Below, in pieces: positions 7,840-16,708 of a DNA stretch of 64,000 nt. This DNA is from Mycobacterium montefiorense. Its GTDB lineage: Bacteria > Actinomycetota > Actinomycetes > Mycobacteriales > Mycobacteriaceae. The stretch covers positions 1-64,000 of the forward strand of contig NZ_BFCH01000036.1 of assembly GCF_003112775.1 (NCBI RefSeq), given 5' to 3'. How positions within the stretch are numbered: the stretch's first letter is position 1; every line of letters begins with the position of its first letter. The notes beneath the pieces are model-generated. The model searched no databases and was not told the DNA's origin. It saw only the letters and a list, made by a program, of their open reading frames with translations. The position numbers and the translations under genes were made by a program.

Positions 7840-10803
7840 TCAGCGCTTGCCCGGTGGACGGGCGCCACGAGCCATGCCGAGCCCCTTAACAGGGGCTGCC
7901 GGTGGTGCCGCGTCGCCGTTGGATTCCTCCGGCTTCGGCTCGGGTTTGGCCTCGGCCTTGGGCTCGTCGGCCGCGGGAGCCTCGGCCTTGGCTTGGGTTG
8001 CCGGGGCTGCGGGTGCCGTTTTCTTCGCGCCTGGCTTCCGCGCGCCGGCGGCGATACCCAGACCCTTGACGGGTGCGGCCGGTGCGGCCGGCGCTTTGGG
8101 CTCCGCAGCCTCCGCCTTGGTCTCGGGGGTTTGCTCGGCTGCCGGGGCTGCGGGTGCTGTTTTCTTGGCGCCCGGCTTCCGCGCGCCGGCGGCCATGCCC
8201 AAGCCCTTGGCGGGCGCGGCTGGTGCCTTGGCCTCTGCGGCCTCAGTGCTCTGCTCGGCTGCCGGCGTCTCGGCGGCCGGGGCTGCTGTTTTCTTGGCGC
8301 CCGGCCTCTTCGCGCCGGTTGCCATACCCAATCCCTTGGCAGGCGCGGCCTTGACCTCTGCGGCCTCGGCTGCTGGTGCCTCGGCCGCCGGCGCCGCGGC
8401 TTTCTTGGCTCCGGGTCGCTTGGCGCCACCGGCGATACCCAGCCCCTTCGCGGGAGCGGCGGCCTTGGCGGGCTGCTCCGGCTCGGCGGCCGCGGGTTCG
8501 TCGGTCTTGGCGGGCGCTTGCGCCGGGGCGGCCGGTGCAGCGGCCTTGGGCTCCGCTTTCGCGGCCAGCTCTTCTGCTTCCTTTGCGGCCGTGCCCTTCT
8601 CAGGCAGCGTCGCCTTGTCGTACTCGAGCGAACTGAGCAGGATCTGCGCGACGTCGAGCACCTCGACGCCGCTGCGGCCGGCCTCTTCCTGCCGGTCGTT
8701 GACACCGTCGGTCACCATCACCCGGCAGAACGGGCACCCGGTCGCGATTGTCGAGGCGTTGGTGGCCAGCGCTTCGTCGACGCGCTCGTGGTTGATGCGC
8801 TTGCCGATGTGCTCTTCCATCCACATGCGTGCACCGCCGGCACCGCAGCAGAAGCTGCGGTCGGAGTTGCGCGGCATTTCGGTGAGGTTCGCTCCGGCGA
8901 AACCGATCAGCTCGCGCGGCGCCTCGTAGACCTTGTTGTGCCGGCCCAGGTAGCAGGGGTCGTGATACGTAATGTCCTGCGAGACAGGCTTTACCGGAAC
9001 CAGCTTCTTGTCGCGCACCAATCGGTTGAGCAGCTGGGTGTGGTGCAGCACGCTGTAGTTGGCGCCCAGCTGGCGGTATTCCTTACCGATCGTGTTGAAG
9101 CAGTGCGGGCAGGTGACGACGATCTTGCGGTCGACGTTCTCCACACCCTCGAACACCCCGTCCAGGGTCTCGACGGCTTGGGCGGCCAGCTGCTGGAACA
9201 GGAATTCGTTGCCGGACCGGCGTGCCGAGTCACCGTTGCAGCTCTCCCCGGTGCCGAGCACCATGTACTTCACGCCGGCGATGGCCAGCAGCTCGGCGAC
9301 GGCCTTGGTGGTCTTCTTGGCCTTGTCGTCGTAGGCGCCGGCGCAGCCTACCCAGAACAGGTACTCATAGCCGTCGAAGCTCTCGACATCCTGGCCGTAG
9401 ACCGGGACATCGAAGTCGACCTCGTCGATCCAGTTGGTCCGGTCGCCGGCGTTCTGGCCCCACGGGTTGCCCTTGGTCTCCAGGTTCTTGAACAGCACCG
9501 ACAGCTCGGAGGGGAACTCCGACTCCATCATCACCTGGTAGCGGCGCATATCGATGATGTGATCGATGTGCTCGATGTCCACCGGGCACTGTTCGACGCA
9601 GGCGCCGCAAGACACGCACGACCACAGCACATCGGGATCGATCACACCGCCCTGCTCGGCGGTGCCGACCAGCGGCCTGGCTGCCTGCTCGGGCCCGTGC
9701 CCGGGAATCCGGCCGAAGCCGGACTCCGGAACGTGGTGGCCCTCTTCCTTTGCCGTTTCGAGGTCCAGACCCTCGAGCGGTTCGGCGGTCTTCTCACCCA
9801 GGATGTAGGGCGCCTTGGCCATCCAGTGGTCGCGCAGGTCCATGATGACGAGCTTGGGCGACAAAGGCTTTCCGGTATTCCAGGCCGGACACTGCGACTG
9901 GCAGCGCCCACACTCGGTACAGGTGGCGAAGTCGAGGTTCGCCTTCCAGGTGAAGTCCTCGATCTTGCCGCGCCCGAAAACGTCGTCCTCGCCGGGATCT
10001 TCGAAGTTGATCGGCTTGCCACCGGACTCCATCGGCAGCAGCGGGCCCAGGCCGTCGGGCAGTCGCTTGAAGGTGACGTTGATCGGCGCCAGGAAGATAT
10101 GCAGGTGCTTGGAGTGGAGCACGATCAGCAGGAAGAACAGCGCCACCGCGATATGGGAGAGCAGCGCGATGGTCTCGATCCACTCGTTGGCAGTTACGCC
10201 CAGCGGATGCAGGAGCGCCCCCATCGCGTGCGAGAAGAATGCCGCCCGGCCGTAGGGAGAGTTTCCGGTGTTCACCGCGGCACCGCGGACGAAGGCGTAG
10301 CTGAAGATGACCAAAAAGATCATGAACAGGATCAGCCAGGCGCCGCCGGTGTGTGAGCCGTAGAACCGCGATGAGCGGCCGTGTTCCTTTGGCTCGCTGC
10401 GCAACCGGATGATGGTGAACGTGATGATGCCGGCCACCACGGAAAGGGCAATGAAGTCCTGCAAGAAGCCCAGCACGCCCCACCGACCGACAATCGGGAT
10501 GTGGAAGTTGGGCTGGAACAGCGTGCCGTATGCCTCGATGTAGACCGTGATGAGGATGAAGAATCCCCACATGGTGAAGAAGTGGGCAAGGCCGGGGATC
10601 GACCATTTCAGCAGTTTGCGCTGACCGAACACCTCGGAGACCTGCGCCCAGATTCGGGAGCCAATGTCGTCGGTGCGTCCACTGACCGGCTGGCCGGACA
10701 TGACGAGCCGGTAGAGCCACCAAACGCGTTTGAGCGCGAACAAGACCACGACCGCGGTCAGGCCCAGCCCCAGCACCAACCTGATGAGCGTCTGCGTGGT
10801 CAC
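7840..10803 (-). CDS. Membrane-bound Fe-S oxidoreductase (CCG-domain), Rv0338c-type
   Basis: A 987-residue protein. The N-terminal 250 residues hold about five to six helices of NarI/heme-b type, starting with TLIRLVLGLGLTAVVVLF. Next come two 4Fe-4S motifs (CTECGRCQSQCP and CVSCGACVEQCPVD). Two cysteine-rich CCG domains follow, with CPHCFNTIG, FCCGAGGARMW and GCPFC. The layout is that of heterodisulfide-reductase/glycolate-oxidase-like electron carriers; donor and acceptor are unknown. The M. tuberculosis homologue is recalled as about 880 residues. The extra length is a C-terminal Ala/Pro/Lys tail with five copies of a KGLG(I/M)AxGA(K/R)xPG motif. GTG start at 10803. A CCCCTAA motif lies 99 bp upstream. 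Confidence 0.93.
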   Translation of the reverse strand: MTTQTLIRLVLGLGLTAVVVLFALKRVWWLYRLVMSGQPVSGRTDDIGSRIWAQVSEVFGQRKLLKWSIPGLAHFFTMWGFFILITVYIEAYGTLFQPNFHIPIVGRWGVLGFLQDFIALSVVAGIITFTIIRLRSEPKEHGRSSRFYGSHTGGAWLILFMIFLVIFSYAFVRGAAVNTGNSPYGRAAFFSHAMGALLHPLGVTANEWIETIALLSHIAVALFFLLIVLHSKHLHIFLAPINVTFKRLPDGLGPLLPMESGGKPINFEDPGEDDVFGRGKIEDFTWKANLDFATCTECGRCQSQCPAWNTGKPLSPKLVIMDLRDHWMAKAPYILGEKTAEPLEGLDLETAKEEGHHVPESGFGRIPGHGPEQAARPLVGTAEQGGVIDPDVLWSCVSCGACVEQCPVDIEHIDHIIDMRRYQVMMESEFPSELSVLFKNLETKGNPWGQNAGDRTNWIDEVDFDVPVYGQDVESFDGYEYLFWVGCAGAYDDKAKKTTKAVAELLAIAGVKYMVLGTGESCNGDSARRSGNEFLFQQLAAQAVETLDGVFEGVENVDRKIVVTCPHCFNTIGKEYRQLGANYSVLHHTQLLNRLVRDKKLVPVKPVSQDITYHDPCYLGRHNKVYEAPRELIGFAGANLTEMPRNSDRSFCCGAGGARMWMEEHIGKRINHERVDEALATNASTIATGCPFCRVMVTDGVNDRQEEAGRSGVEVLDVAQILLSSLEYDKATLPEKGTAAKEAEELAAKAEPKAAAPAAPAQAPAKTDEPAAAEPEQPAKAAAPAKGLGIAGGAKRPGAKKAAAPAAEAPAAEAAEVKAAPAKGLGMATGAKRPGAKKTAAPAAETPAAEQSTEAAEAKAPAAPAKGLGMAAGARKPGAKKTAPAAPAAEQTPETKAEAAEPKAPAAPAAPVKGLGIAAGARKPGAKKTAPAAPATQAKAEAPAADEPKAEAKPEPKPEESNGDAAPPAAPVKGLGMARGARPPGKR

Positions 10804-10901
10804 AGCAGGTCTCTCCCCAATGCCTCGTCATTCAACGAAAATTCGTTCGATCTTTGCCAGCTAATAGTGACATCTGCGCCGTGATCGACGCGAGAAAGGT
10901 T

Positions 10902-10908
10902 CCCCTAA
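10902..10908. promoter_or_regulatory. CCCCTAA motif upstream of the Fe-S oxidoreductase gene
   Basis: CCCCTAA at 10902-10908 lies between the 3' end of iniR (10940) and the start of the Fe-S oxidoreductase gene (10803). The same heptamer occurs in both ini control regions (13448, 13464, 14236, 14244). Its role as an operator is a guess from this recurrence. Confidence 0.3.
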
Positions 10909-10939
10909 CTGACGTCCGTCAAAGTCGTTGACCAGCGGC

Positions 10940-13340
10940 TTAGCTCTCCGATACCAGCATGGCGCGCAACATAGAGAGCATCTCCGAGCGCGAACCGGCA
11001 TCGAGCCGCCGACGGATCCGGGCGACGTGATGCTCGACCGTCTTCGCCGAGATGAAGAGTTGCGCACCGATGTCGCGATACGGCATTCCCAGGAGTAGGA
11101 GTTCAGCGACTTCGCGTTCCCGATGAGACAGCGGCGATCCCGACGTCGGCTGGTGCTGGGGCGATAGGGTCGCGCCCGCCGGTTCGTCGCCCGCCGGTGC
11201 GCTGGGCAGGTCGCCCGGCGCCGCCCCCAACTTGAGATCGCGGGCCAGTTGCAGCATCGCTCCTGACACCCTGCCGTCGGGGGTTTGCAGCGCGGCCTGG
11301 CCAGCCAGCCGGGTCGCGTCCGAGGTCAGCCCCACATGCGATAGCGCGCGCCGACGCGGTGACCTCGTCGGCGTCGACCTGGTTGGCCAGCACGCGTAAC
11401 CAGGTGCGCCCGGCGCCCGACAGGACCTGCGCCAGGGTGCTGGCCTCGGTCGCCACACCGAGGGCCTGCCCATGTGGGGCCACCAACTCCGGCGCATTGG
11501 CGAGGATTCCCGCATGCACGCCGGCCCAATGTAATGGGATTGACCACAAAATCGGATTGCCCAGCGATTCCAACAGGGTGAGTGCCTGATCCAAGGCATG
11601 TCGCAGCTGCTCGACCTGACGCATCCGGGCGGCCGCGACCCACAACTCGCCCAACGGCAGCAGTGCGAACAGGTCGACAGAGTATTCGGCCAGCACTTCC
11701 ATGCCTGCGTACCAATGCTTTTGCAGGGCGCCGGTGTCGCCGCTGCGCCGCGCGATCGCCGTCTGCAGCGCCGCCGCCCACAATGCGTCGCGCCGGTGTA
11801 GCGCGGCAGATCCGGCCGCGGCGGCGTCCGCGCTGGCGGACGCCAGCTGACCGTCCAGCATTTTGATCCAGCCGGACAGCAACATGTGCCGGGGCGCAAA
11901 TAGCGCTTGATTATCGGCGCGCACCGCGCGCCCGATCACGCTGCGGGCGCGGACCGGATCGCCGCCGTGGATCGCGGCCAAGGTAACCAGTGCCGCCGGG
12001 CTGTCCGGTGTGACTTCGCTCATGGGTTGTTCGGTCGCGATGGCCTGGCCTAGTTGCGTCATCGCTGCCGTATACGGCTGGTCCATGGTCAATAGCAGCC
12101 CCTCGGCCAGGCTGCGCGAGGTGCGGGCGGCCATCGTCGGGGGACCGGAGTCCTTGAGCCGCAGCGCTGTTCGCGCCGTCGTCAAATCGCCGGTGGCGGT
12201 AAGCACGATCGCTGCGGCCGCGCCGACCACCGCGTCCGGGTGCGGGCCCAGCCAGCTGAACAATTCTGCTGCCTGATTCGCGTTGCCCTGATGGGCCGCG
12301 ACGCTGGCCGCGATCCGAACCGCCGCGGCGCGTTCGGCGGAATCGGGCGAGCTGAGCAGGCCGTCGGCCAGTGCCGCCGCGGTGGCGCAGTCTCCCGTGA
12401 GGGCCAGCGCGTCGGCGGCGCGAGATGTCAGGCCTTCGGCGCCGGCGTTGATGGCTGCCTGGTAAAGCTTTGCGGCCCTGATAGATTCGCCGTGCACGGC
12501 GGCGGCTTGCCGAGCGAGTATGCCGGCCAGCCGATCGTCTTTGTGCCCGTGCTCGGCGAGCCGCAACGCGAGCTGCGGTGTAACCGTCGAAATATCGAGT
12601 TGTGAACGCAGTAGCGCGGTTTCGACTTCCCGGTGGTGGGCATTGCCGACGATCTGGGCAATCGCGCCATGCAGCAGCTGTTGGAACTCCGGGGTATGTG
12701 ATGGCTCGATCAGCCCGCTGGCGCGCGCGCGATCGACCAGTCGACGCCCTTCCGTTGTTGAAATGCTCAGTGCAGCAGCCACATCGGCTGCTCCTAGCTC
12801 CTGGGTCAGCGACATGATGAGAAGCGCGTCCAGGTCGGGTTCGTCGAGCCGGCGCAACCGCGCGATTAACGCGAACGTCGCCGACTGAGTCGGCGATTGC
12901 GCCCCCTGGGCCGTTGCATGCACTAGAAGAGGCAGCCCCGCAGTACATGCCAGCAGGTCTTCGGCGACGGGAAGGCGACCCAGCACTATGCGGGGTCGCT
13001 CACGTTCCATCGCCACAGTCAGGTCCCGCAGCTGCTCCTGTGGTTCGCCGGCCACCACGACAGTGGTGCGCGGGTCGGTGACGCACTCGGTGAGGCTGAG
13101 CAGTTCGTGCTCGCGGAGCAGATGGGCGTCGTCGATCACCAGCGCCGCGTCGGGCGAATCGCCGGGTCGAAGAGGGCGTGCAAGCACGGTCAACCCGGCA
13201 CTGCGCAGTGCGTCTCGGGCGGTGGCCAGTGCCGTGGACTTACCGGAGCCGACGCCGCCGCAGATCAAGAGCTTCACCGGAACTGTCGACGCGTTGGCAA
13301 GGGCCTCGACGGCTTCTTGCGCGATCGGGGAGTCGCTCAT
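10940..13340 (-). pseudogene. iniR: LuxR/MalT-type regulator IniR (Rv0339c-like), frameshifted
   Basis: The homologue Rv0339c is known as IniR, regulator of iniBAC. The N-terminal part (ATG at 13340) reads through a Walker A motif (CGGVGSGKST, about residues 27-36), a Walker B (ALVIDDAHLL) and a long helical, tetratricopeptide-like region. In that frame the protein runs to 11103 with junk after residue 665. The missing C-terminus, including the LuxR helix-turn-helix (LSHREREVAELLLLGMPYRD), is intact in the next frame down to the stop at 10940. The frames join at a GC dinucleotide run near 11344-11351, consistent with loss of one GC pair. Restored length would be about 800 residues. Either the gene is dead here or the assembly has an error. 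Confidence 0.85.
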
Positions 13341-13409
13341 GGTGCGTACCCCCTGGATTCGGCGCTTCGTGGTGGTCGGGAGCGGTTTTCACACCATAAC
13401 CGCAGCAAC

Positions 13410-13470
13410 CCCCGTATCCCGGTAGCCATCCCCGTAGTCCCGGTATTCCCCTAAAGCAGCACCCCCTAAT
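13410..13470. promoter_or_regulatory. Repeat-rich divergent control region of iniR and the Rv0340-like gene
   Basis: The 259-bp gap between the divergent starts at 13340 and 13600 contains a near-identical direct repeat, CCCCGTATCCCGGTA at 13410-13424 and CCCCGTAGTCCCGGTA at 13430-13445, 20 bp apart (two helical turns). Two CCCCTAA motifs follow, at 13448-13454 and 13464-13470. Spacing and position suggest a dimeric regulator site. No promoter hexamers were assigned with confidence. Confidence 0.45.
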
Positions 13471-13599
13471 GTGGTGGAACGGCAGGTGGGTTGCGCACCG
13501 ATCACAGCGCCCGGCTGAGCCGATAACATCGTGGTAATTGACTGGGCTTTCCCTGCGGAGGCGACCGCAGAGGCAGAGTGCGGCAAGGAGGTGTACTCG

Positions 13600-14139
13600 A
13601 TGGCAAACTCATTGCTGGACTTCGTGATCTCGCTTGTGCGCGATCCCGCTGCCGCGGCGCGGTATGCGTCCAACCCCGCGCAGTCCATCGCAGATGCTCA
13701 CCTTACCGATGTGACCAGCGCCGATGTGAACAATTTGATTCCCATGGTGACGGACTCGCTGTCGATGGCAGCTCCTGCCGGCCCCGCCTCGGGGGTGCCC
13801 GCCGCTGATCACGGAAACGTCTGGGCAAGCGGCGCGGCCGCGGCCGCTCTCGATGCCTTCACGCCGCATACCCCCATCGGGATGGTGGATTCCCATGGTC
13901 CGACGGGCGGCGTGATCCATCAGCCGTCCGCACCGGCACCCATCCAGCCGGCGGCCGAGCCGCATCCGCTAGGGATCCACTCTCCGGAGCCATCGGTGCA
14001 GTTCACTGGTGCTGAAATGGCCGACAGCACGGTCGACCACGGCGGATTCCCGGCGCATGATGTGTCCCTGTGGGAGCACCCGGTCGCCCACCCGCATCCC
14101 GCCGAACCAGAGCACCACGACTTCGGCCTGCACGGCTAA
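13600..14139 (+). CDS. IniB-like small protein (Rv0340 homologue)
   Basis: A 179-residue protein, the length of Rv0340. An AAGGAGG ribosome site at 13585-13591 sits 8 bp before the ATG at 13600, which fixes the start although the frame is open from 13531. The first 55 residues (MANSLLDFVISLVRDPAAAA onward) match the N-terminal domain of IniB: a helix, a PxxAxxFxxxP-like segment, and AHL/AGL followed by a Val. The rest is low-complexity and rich in His and Pro, ending in HPHPAEPEHHDFGLHG. It lies directly upstream of iniB and divergent from iniR. The molecular function is unknown. Confidence 0.88.
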   Translation: MANSLLDFVISLVRDPAAAARYASNPAQSIADAHLTDVTSADVNNLIPMVTDSLSMAAPAGPASGVPAADHGNVWASGAAAAALDAFTPHTPIGMVDSHGPTGGVIHQPSAPAPIQPAAEPHPLGIHSPEPSVQFTGAEMADSTVDHGGFPAHDVSLWEHPVAHPHPAEPEHHDFGLHG

Positions 14140-14235
14140 GTCATCCCTCTTCCAGATCTCCTCTTGCGGTCCTGAACTGCTTAAATGCCGTTGACTAGGG
14201 GCATCTGCTGCCCTGCGTGGGGGTCCCCCGCAAAT

Positions 14236-14255
14236 CCCCTAATCCCCTAATGGGG
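14236..14255. promoter_or_regulatory. Tandem CCCCTAAT repeat in the iniB upstream region
   Basis: Two exact, abutting copies of CCCCTAAT (14236-14243 and 14244-14251) are followed by GGGG, so the second copy also forms an inverted CCCC-TAAT-GGGG. A perfect GGGGG-T-CCCCC palindrome lies just upstream at 14219-14229, and a TTGACT that could serve as a -35 box is at 14191-14196. This is the 247-bp gap before iniB, whose promoter is drug-inducible in M. tuberculosis. The assignment as a regulator site is inference. Confidence 0.5.
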
Positions 14256-14386
14256 TGTACCGGCGGATCCCGATGGGGTGCCGGTCAGCTGGGGGATCCG
14301 TCCCCGATTCCGAGCACATCCGGAATCCATAGCGTGTATTGCAGAACGCCGGTTGTCGGCGCAGGGGATTTGAAGGGGAAACGATC

Positions 14387-16615
14387 ATGGACTCGCTGAT
14401 TCAATACATCCTGGATCTGTTCAGCAATCAGGACGCGGCTCGCGCTTTCGTCTCAGGACCCGGGCAGGCGATGACTGATGCAGGTCTGGTCAACGTGGCC
14501 CCGGACCAGTTCTTTTCCGCGCTCGCCAGTGCCCTACCCGGGGTGGCTCTTGGTCCGGGCGACCCGATCGGTGGGTTGCAGCAGGTGCTGACCGACCAGT
14601 ACGGCTTTGCCCCGGGCTACGGGGGCTACGATCAGGGCTACGGCGGCTATGACCCCGGCTATGGCGGATACGACCAGGGTTACGGGTACGGACCCGGCCT
14701 TGTTGGTGCGGTTGCCCAGGACGCGGGCGCCCTGGTGGGTGACGCGGTTGCCCCTGTTGTCGACGGCGCCGGCGCTGTCCTGGGTCTAGGCGGTGCGCTC
14801 GTGGGAGACGTGGGCGGCAGCCTGCTAGGCGGAGTCGACGCCGGACTGTACGGCGGCGGGTACGGCGGGATGGGCCTGCAGCCCGGCTGGGGTGGGTTCG
14901 GACCGGGCACCGGCGAGTGGGGTCACGGCTTCCGCCCGGGCTGGGGCGAGCCTCGCCCCGGTTGGGGACACGGGTGGGGTGATGGACGGCCTGGGTTCGG
15001 CCACGGCGGTGGCCCTGATTGGGGCACTGGTTGTGGCCCCGACTGGGACGGGTTCCGGCCTGGCGTAGGCGAATTCGGCGCCGGCGCCGGCTTCGGCGGA
15101 CACGTTGGTCTGGGCGTAGAACTCAATGCAGGCTTGGGCCTTGGTGGTGGCGTCGACGGACACACCGGCTTCGGTTTGGCCAACGAGGCCGGCTTTGATG
15201 GCCGCGCTGGCTTTGGTGAGGGTGTTGGTCTGCGGGCTGGTGGTGGGCTTGAAGGTGGCGGCGGTGCGGCCCTGGGCGGCCGCGCCGGTGCCGGCCTAGG
15301 CATCGGCGGCCAGACGGGCGGCGGACTTGGCGGCGACATCGGAGGCCACGCCGGCATTGGTCTGAGGGGTCATGCCGGTGGTGGTCTCGGCGCTGGCGGC
15401 CAGGCTGGTGGCGGAGTGAGCGCTGGCGGTCAAGCCGGTGTTGGCGTTGGTAGCCAGGTCGGTGGTGGCTTTGGTGCCGGTGGTCAGGCAGGCGGCGGGT
15501 TCGGCGTTGGTGGTCAGGTCGGTGGCGGCTTTAGTGCTGGTGGTCAAGCTGGCTTGGGGGGCCAGGCTGGCGGCGCATTCGGTGCCAGCGGTGGACTGGC
15601 CGGTGGCAGCAACCTGGGCGGCCAAGCCGGTTTCGGAGGCCAGGCCGCTCTGGCAAGCCAGACAAGTTTCGGCGCCAGCGGTCAGTTGGCGGGTGCCGCC
15701 AACGTCGGTGCTGGTGGCAATGCAGCGCTGGGCGCTAGCGGTCAGGCGGGGTTGATCGCTAGCGAGGGCGCAGCGCTGAACGGTGCCGCCACTCCTCACG
15801 TGGCCGGCCCGCTCGGGGGTGTCGGTGTCGGCGGTGCCGGCCTAGGCATCGGCGGCGCACGCACTGGGGCCTCAGTGAGCGGCGAGGGCGGGCTGGGAGG
15901 TCACGCGCAATCCGCAACCCCGGCCCTGGCCGGCGGCGCGGGCATGGGCAGCCACGCCGGAGCCGGTGGTGCCGCGGGGGCTGGTGTCGGCGGCGGCGTC
16001 CCGGCTGGTGGAGCTGGCGGCGGGCTGAACGCGGGTGCCGGCGGTGAAGTTGGCGGCGGGCTGAACGCGGGTGCCGGCGGTGGAGCGGGCGGCGGCGTCA
16101 ATGCGGGTGCCGGCGCGGGAGCTCACGGCGGCATCCTTAACCAGGAAGGCGCGGCGCTCGGTGGCGGCGGCAGTATCGCCGGCAACGGGGGTATCGCGGC
16201 TCCGCATGGCCCGACCAGTCCGGCTGGACAGGGCCCGGTTATTCAGGGCGGCGGCGGTGCCGCGGGCGGGCCGGGCGGTCACGTGACGCCGCCGTCGAAC
16301 CCGGGCCCCGTCATCCAGGGTGGGGGCTCCGGCGGCGCTGCCGGCCACGGCGGCGTGGGCGGACCGGTGATCCACGAGCCGGCGCAACAGGCCCCGGTGC
16401 AGCATTCGCCGGCTCCGGTCGAGCACGCGCCGGCTCCGGTTCAGCATTCGCCTGCGCCGGTGCAGCATTCGCCGGCTCCGGTCGAGCATTCGCCTGCCCC
16501 GGCACCGCATAGCCCGTCGGTGTTCGAAGGCACTCCGCACGCACCGGCCCCGGTGCATGAACCTGCACCGGCGCCGCATCCTGCGCCGTCGCACTTCGGC
16601 GGCCCACATGGATAA
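14387..16615 (+). CDS. iniB: Isoniazid-inducible protein IniB, glycine-rich, extended form
   Basis: First gene of the iniBAC operon, induced in M. tuberculosis by cell-wall inhibitors such as isoniazid and ethambutol. The ATG at 14387 follows a GAAGGGGAA ribosome site and starts MDSLIQYILDLFSNQDAARA, the conserved N-terminal domain (about residues 1-60). A Gly/Tyr stretch (YGGYDxGYGGYD) and a short hydrophobic segment follow. Then comes a very long Gly/Ala repeat region of units like GGQAGGGFGVGGQVG (about residues 270-650), and a tail of 7-residue repeats (PVQHSPA, about residues 671-712). Total length is 742 residues, against about 479 recalled for H37Rv. The biochemical role is unsettled. 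Confidence 0.93.
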   Translation: MDSLIQYILDLFSNQDAARAFVSGPGQAMTDAGLVNVAPDQFFSALASALPGVALGPGDPIGGLQQVLTDQYGFAPGYGGYDQGYGGYDPGYGGYDQGYGYGPGLVGAVAQDAGALVGDAVAPVVDGAGAVLGLGGALVGDVGGSLLGGVDAGLYGGGYGGMGLQPGWGGFGPGTGEWGHGFRPGWGEPRPGWGHGWGDGRPGFGHGGGPDWGTGCGPDWDGFRPGVGEFGAGAGFGGHVGLGVELNAGLGLGGGVDGHTGFGLANEAGFDGRAGFGEGVGLRAGGGLEGGGGAALGGRAGAGLGIGGQTGGGLGGDIGGHAGIGLRGHAGGGLGAGGQAGGGVSAGGQAGVGVGSQVGGGFGAGGQAGGGFGVGGQVGGGFSAGGQAGLGGQAGGAFGASGGLAGGSNLGGQAGFGGQAALASQTSFGASGQLAGAANVGAGGNAALGASGQAGLIASEGAALNGAATPHVAGPLGGVGVGGAGLGIGGARTGASVSGEGGLGGHAQSATPALAGGAGMGSHAGAGGAAGAGVGGGVPAGGAGGGLNAGAGGEVGGGLNAGAGGGAGGGVNAGAGAGAHGGILNQEGAALGGGGSIAGNGGIAAPHGPTSPAGQGPVIQGGGGAAGGPGGHVTPPSNPGPVIQGGGSGGAAGHGGVGGPVIHEPAQQAPVQHSPAPVEHAPAPVQHSPAPVQHSPAPVEHSPAPAPHSPSVFEGTPHAPAPVHEPAPAPHPAPSHFGGPHG

Positions 16616-16631
16616 CGGCTGACAAGAGCGA

Positions 16632-16663
16632 AATTGGCGGGGATCCTTTGATCCCCGCCAATT
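16632..16663 (+). terminator. Perfect 13-bp hairpin between iniB and iniA
   Basis: AATTGGCGGGGAT (16632-16644) is followed by a 6-nt loop and its exact reverse complement (16651-16663). The stem is strong and sits 16 bp after the iniB stop and 45 bp before the iniA start. No T-run follows, so it is not a classic intrinsic terminator. It could act as an attenuator or an RNA-stabilising stem that sets the iniB:iniA ratio. Confidence 0.6.
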
Positions 16664-16708
16664 CGCGCGCATACCGTAATCGCAGATGCGAGAAAGTGGG
16701 GAAGCGCG

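Noticed and set aside
7993-10356. Long plus-strand open frame (787 codons) over the Fe-S oxidoreductase
   Set aside because: It mirrors a well-supported gene on the other strand; long open antisense frames are common at this GC content and the translation has no recognisable domain.
11344-11351. Programmed ribosomal frameshift in iniR
   Set aside because: The site is an alternating GC run without a slippery heptamer; a two-base loss is the simpler explanation.
15300-16100. Possible CRISPR or satellite array in iniB
   Set aside because: The repeats are codon-based, vary in length and keep the reading frame of a Gly/Ala protein; there are no unique spacers.
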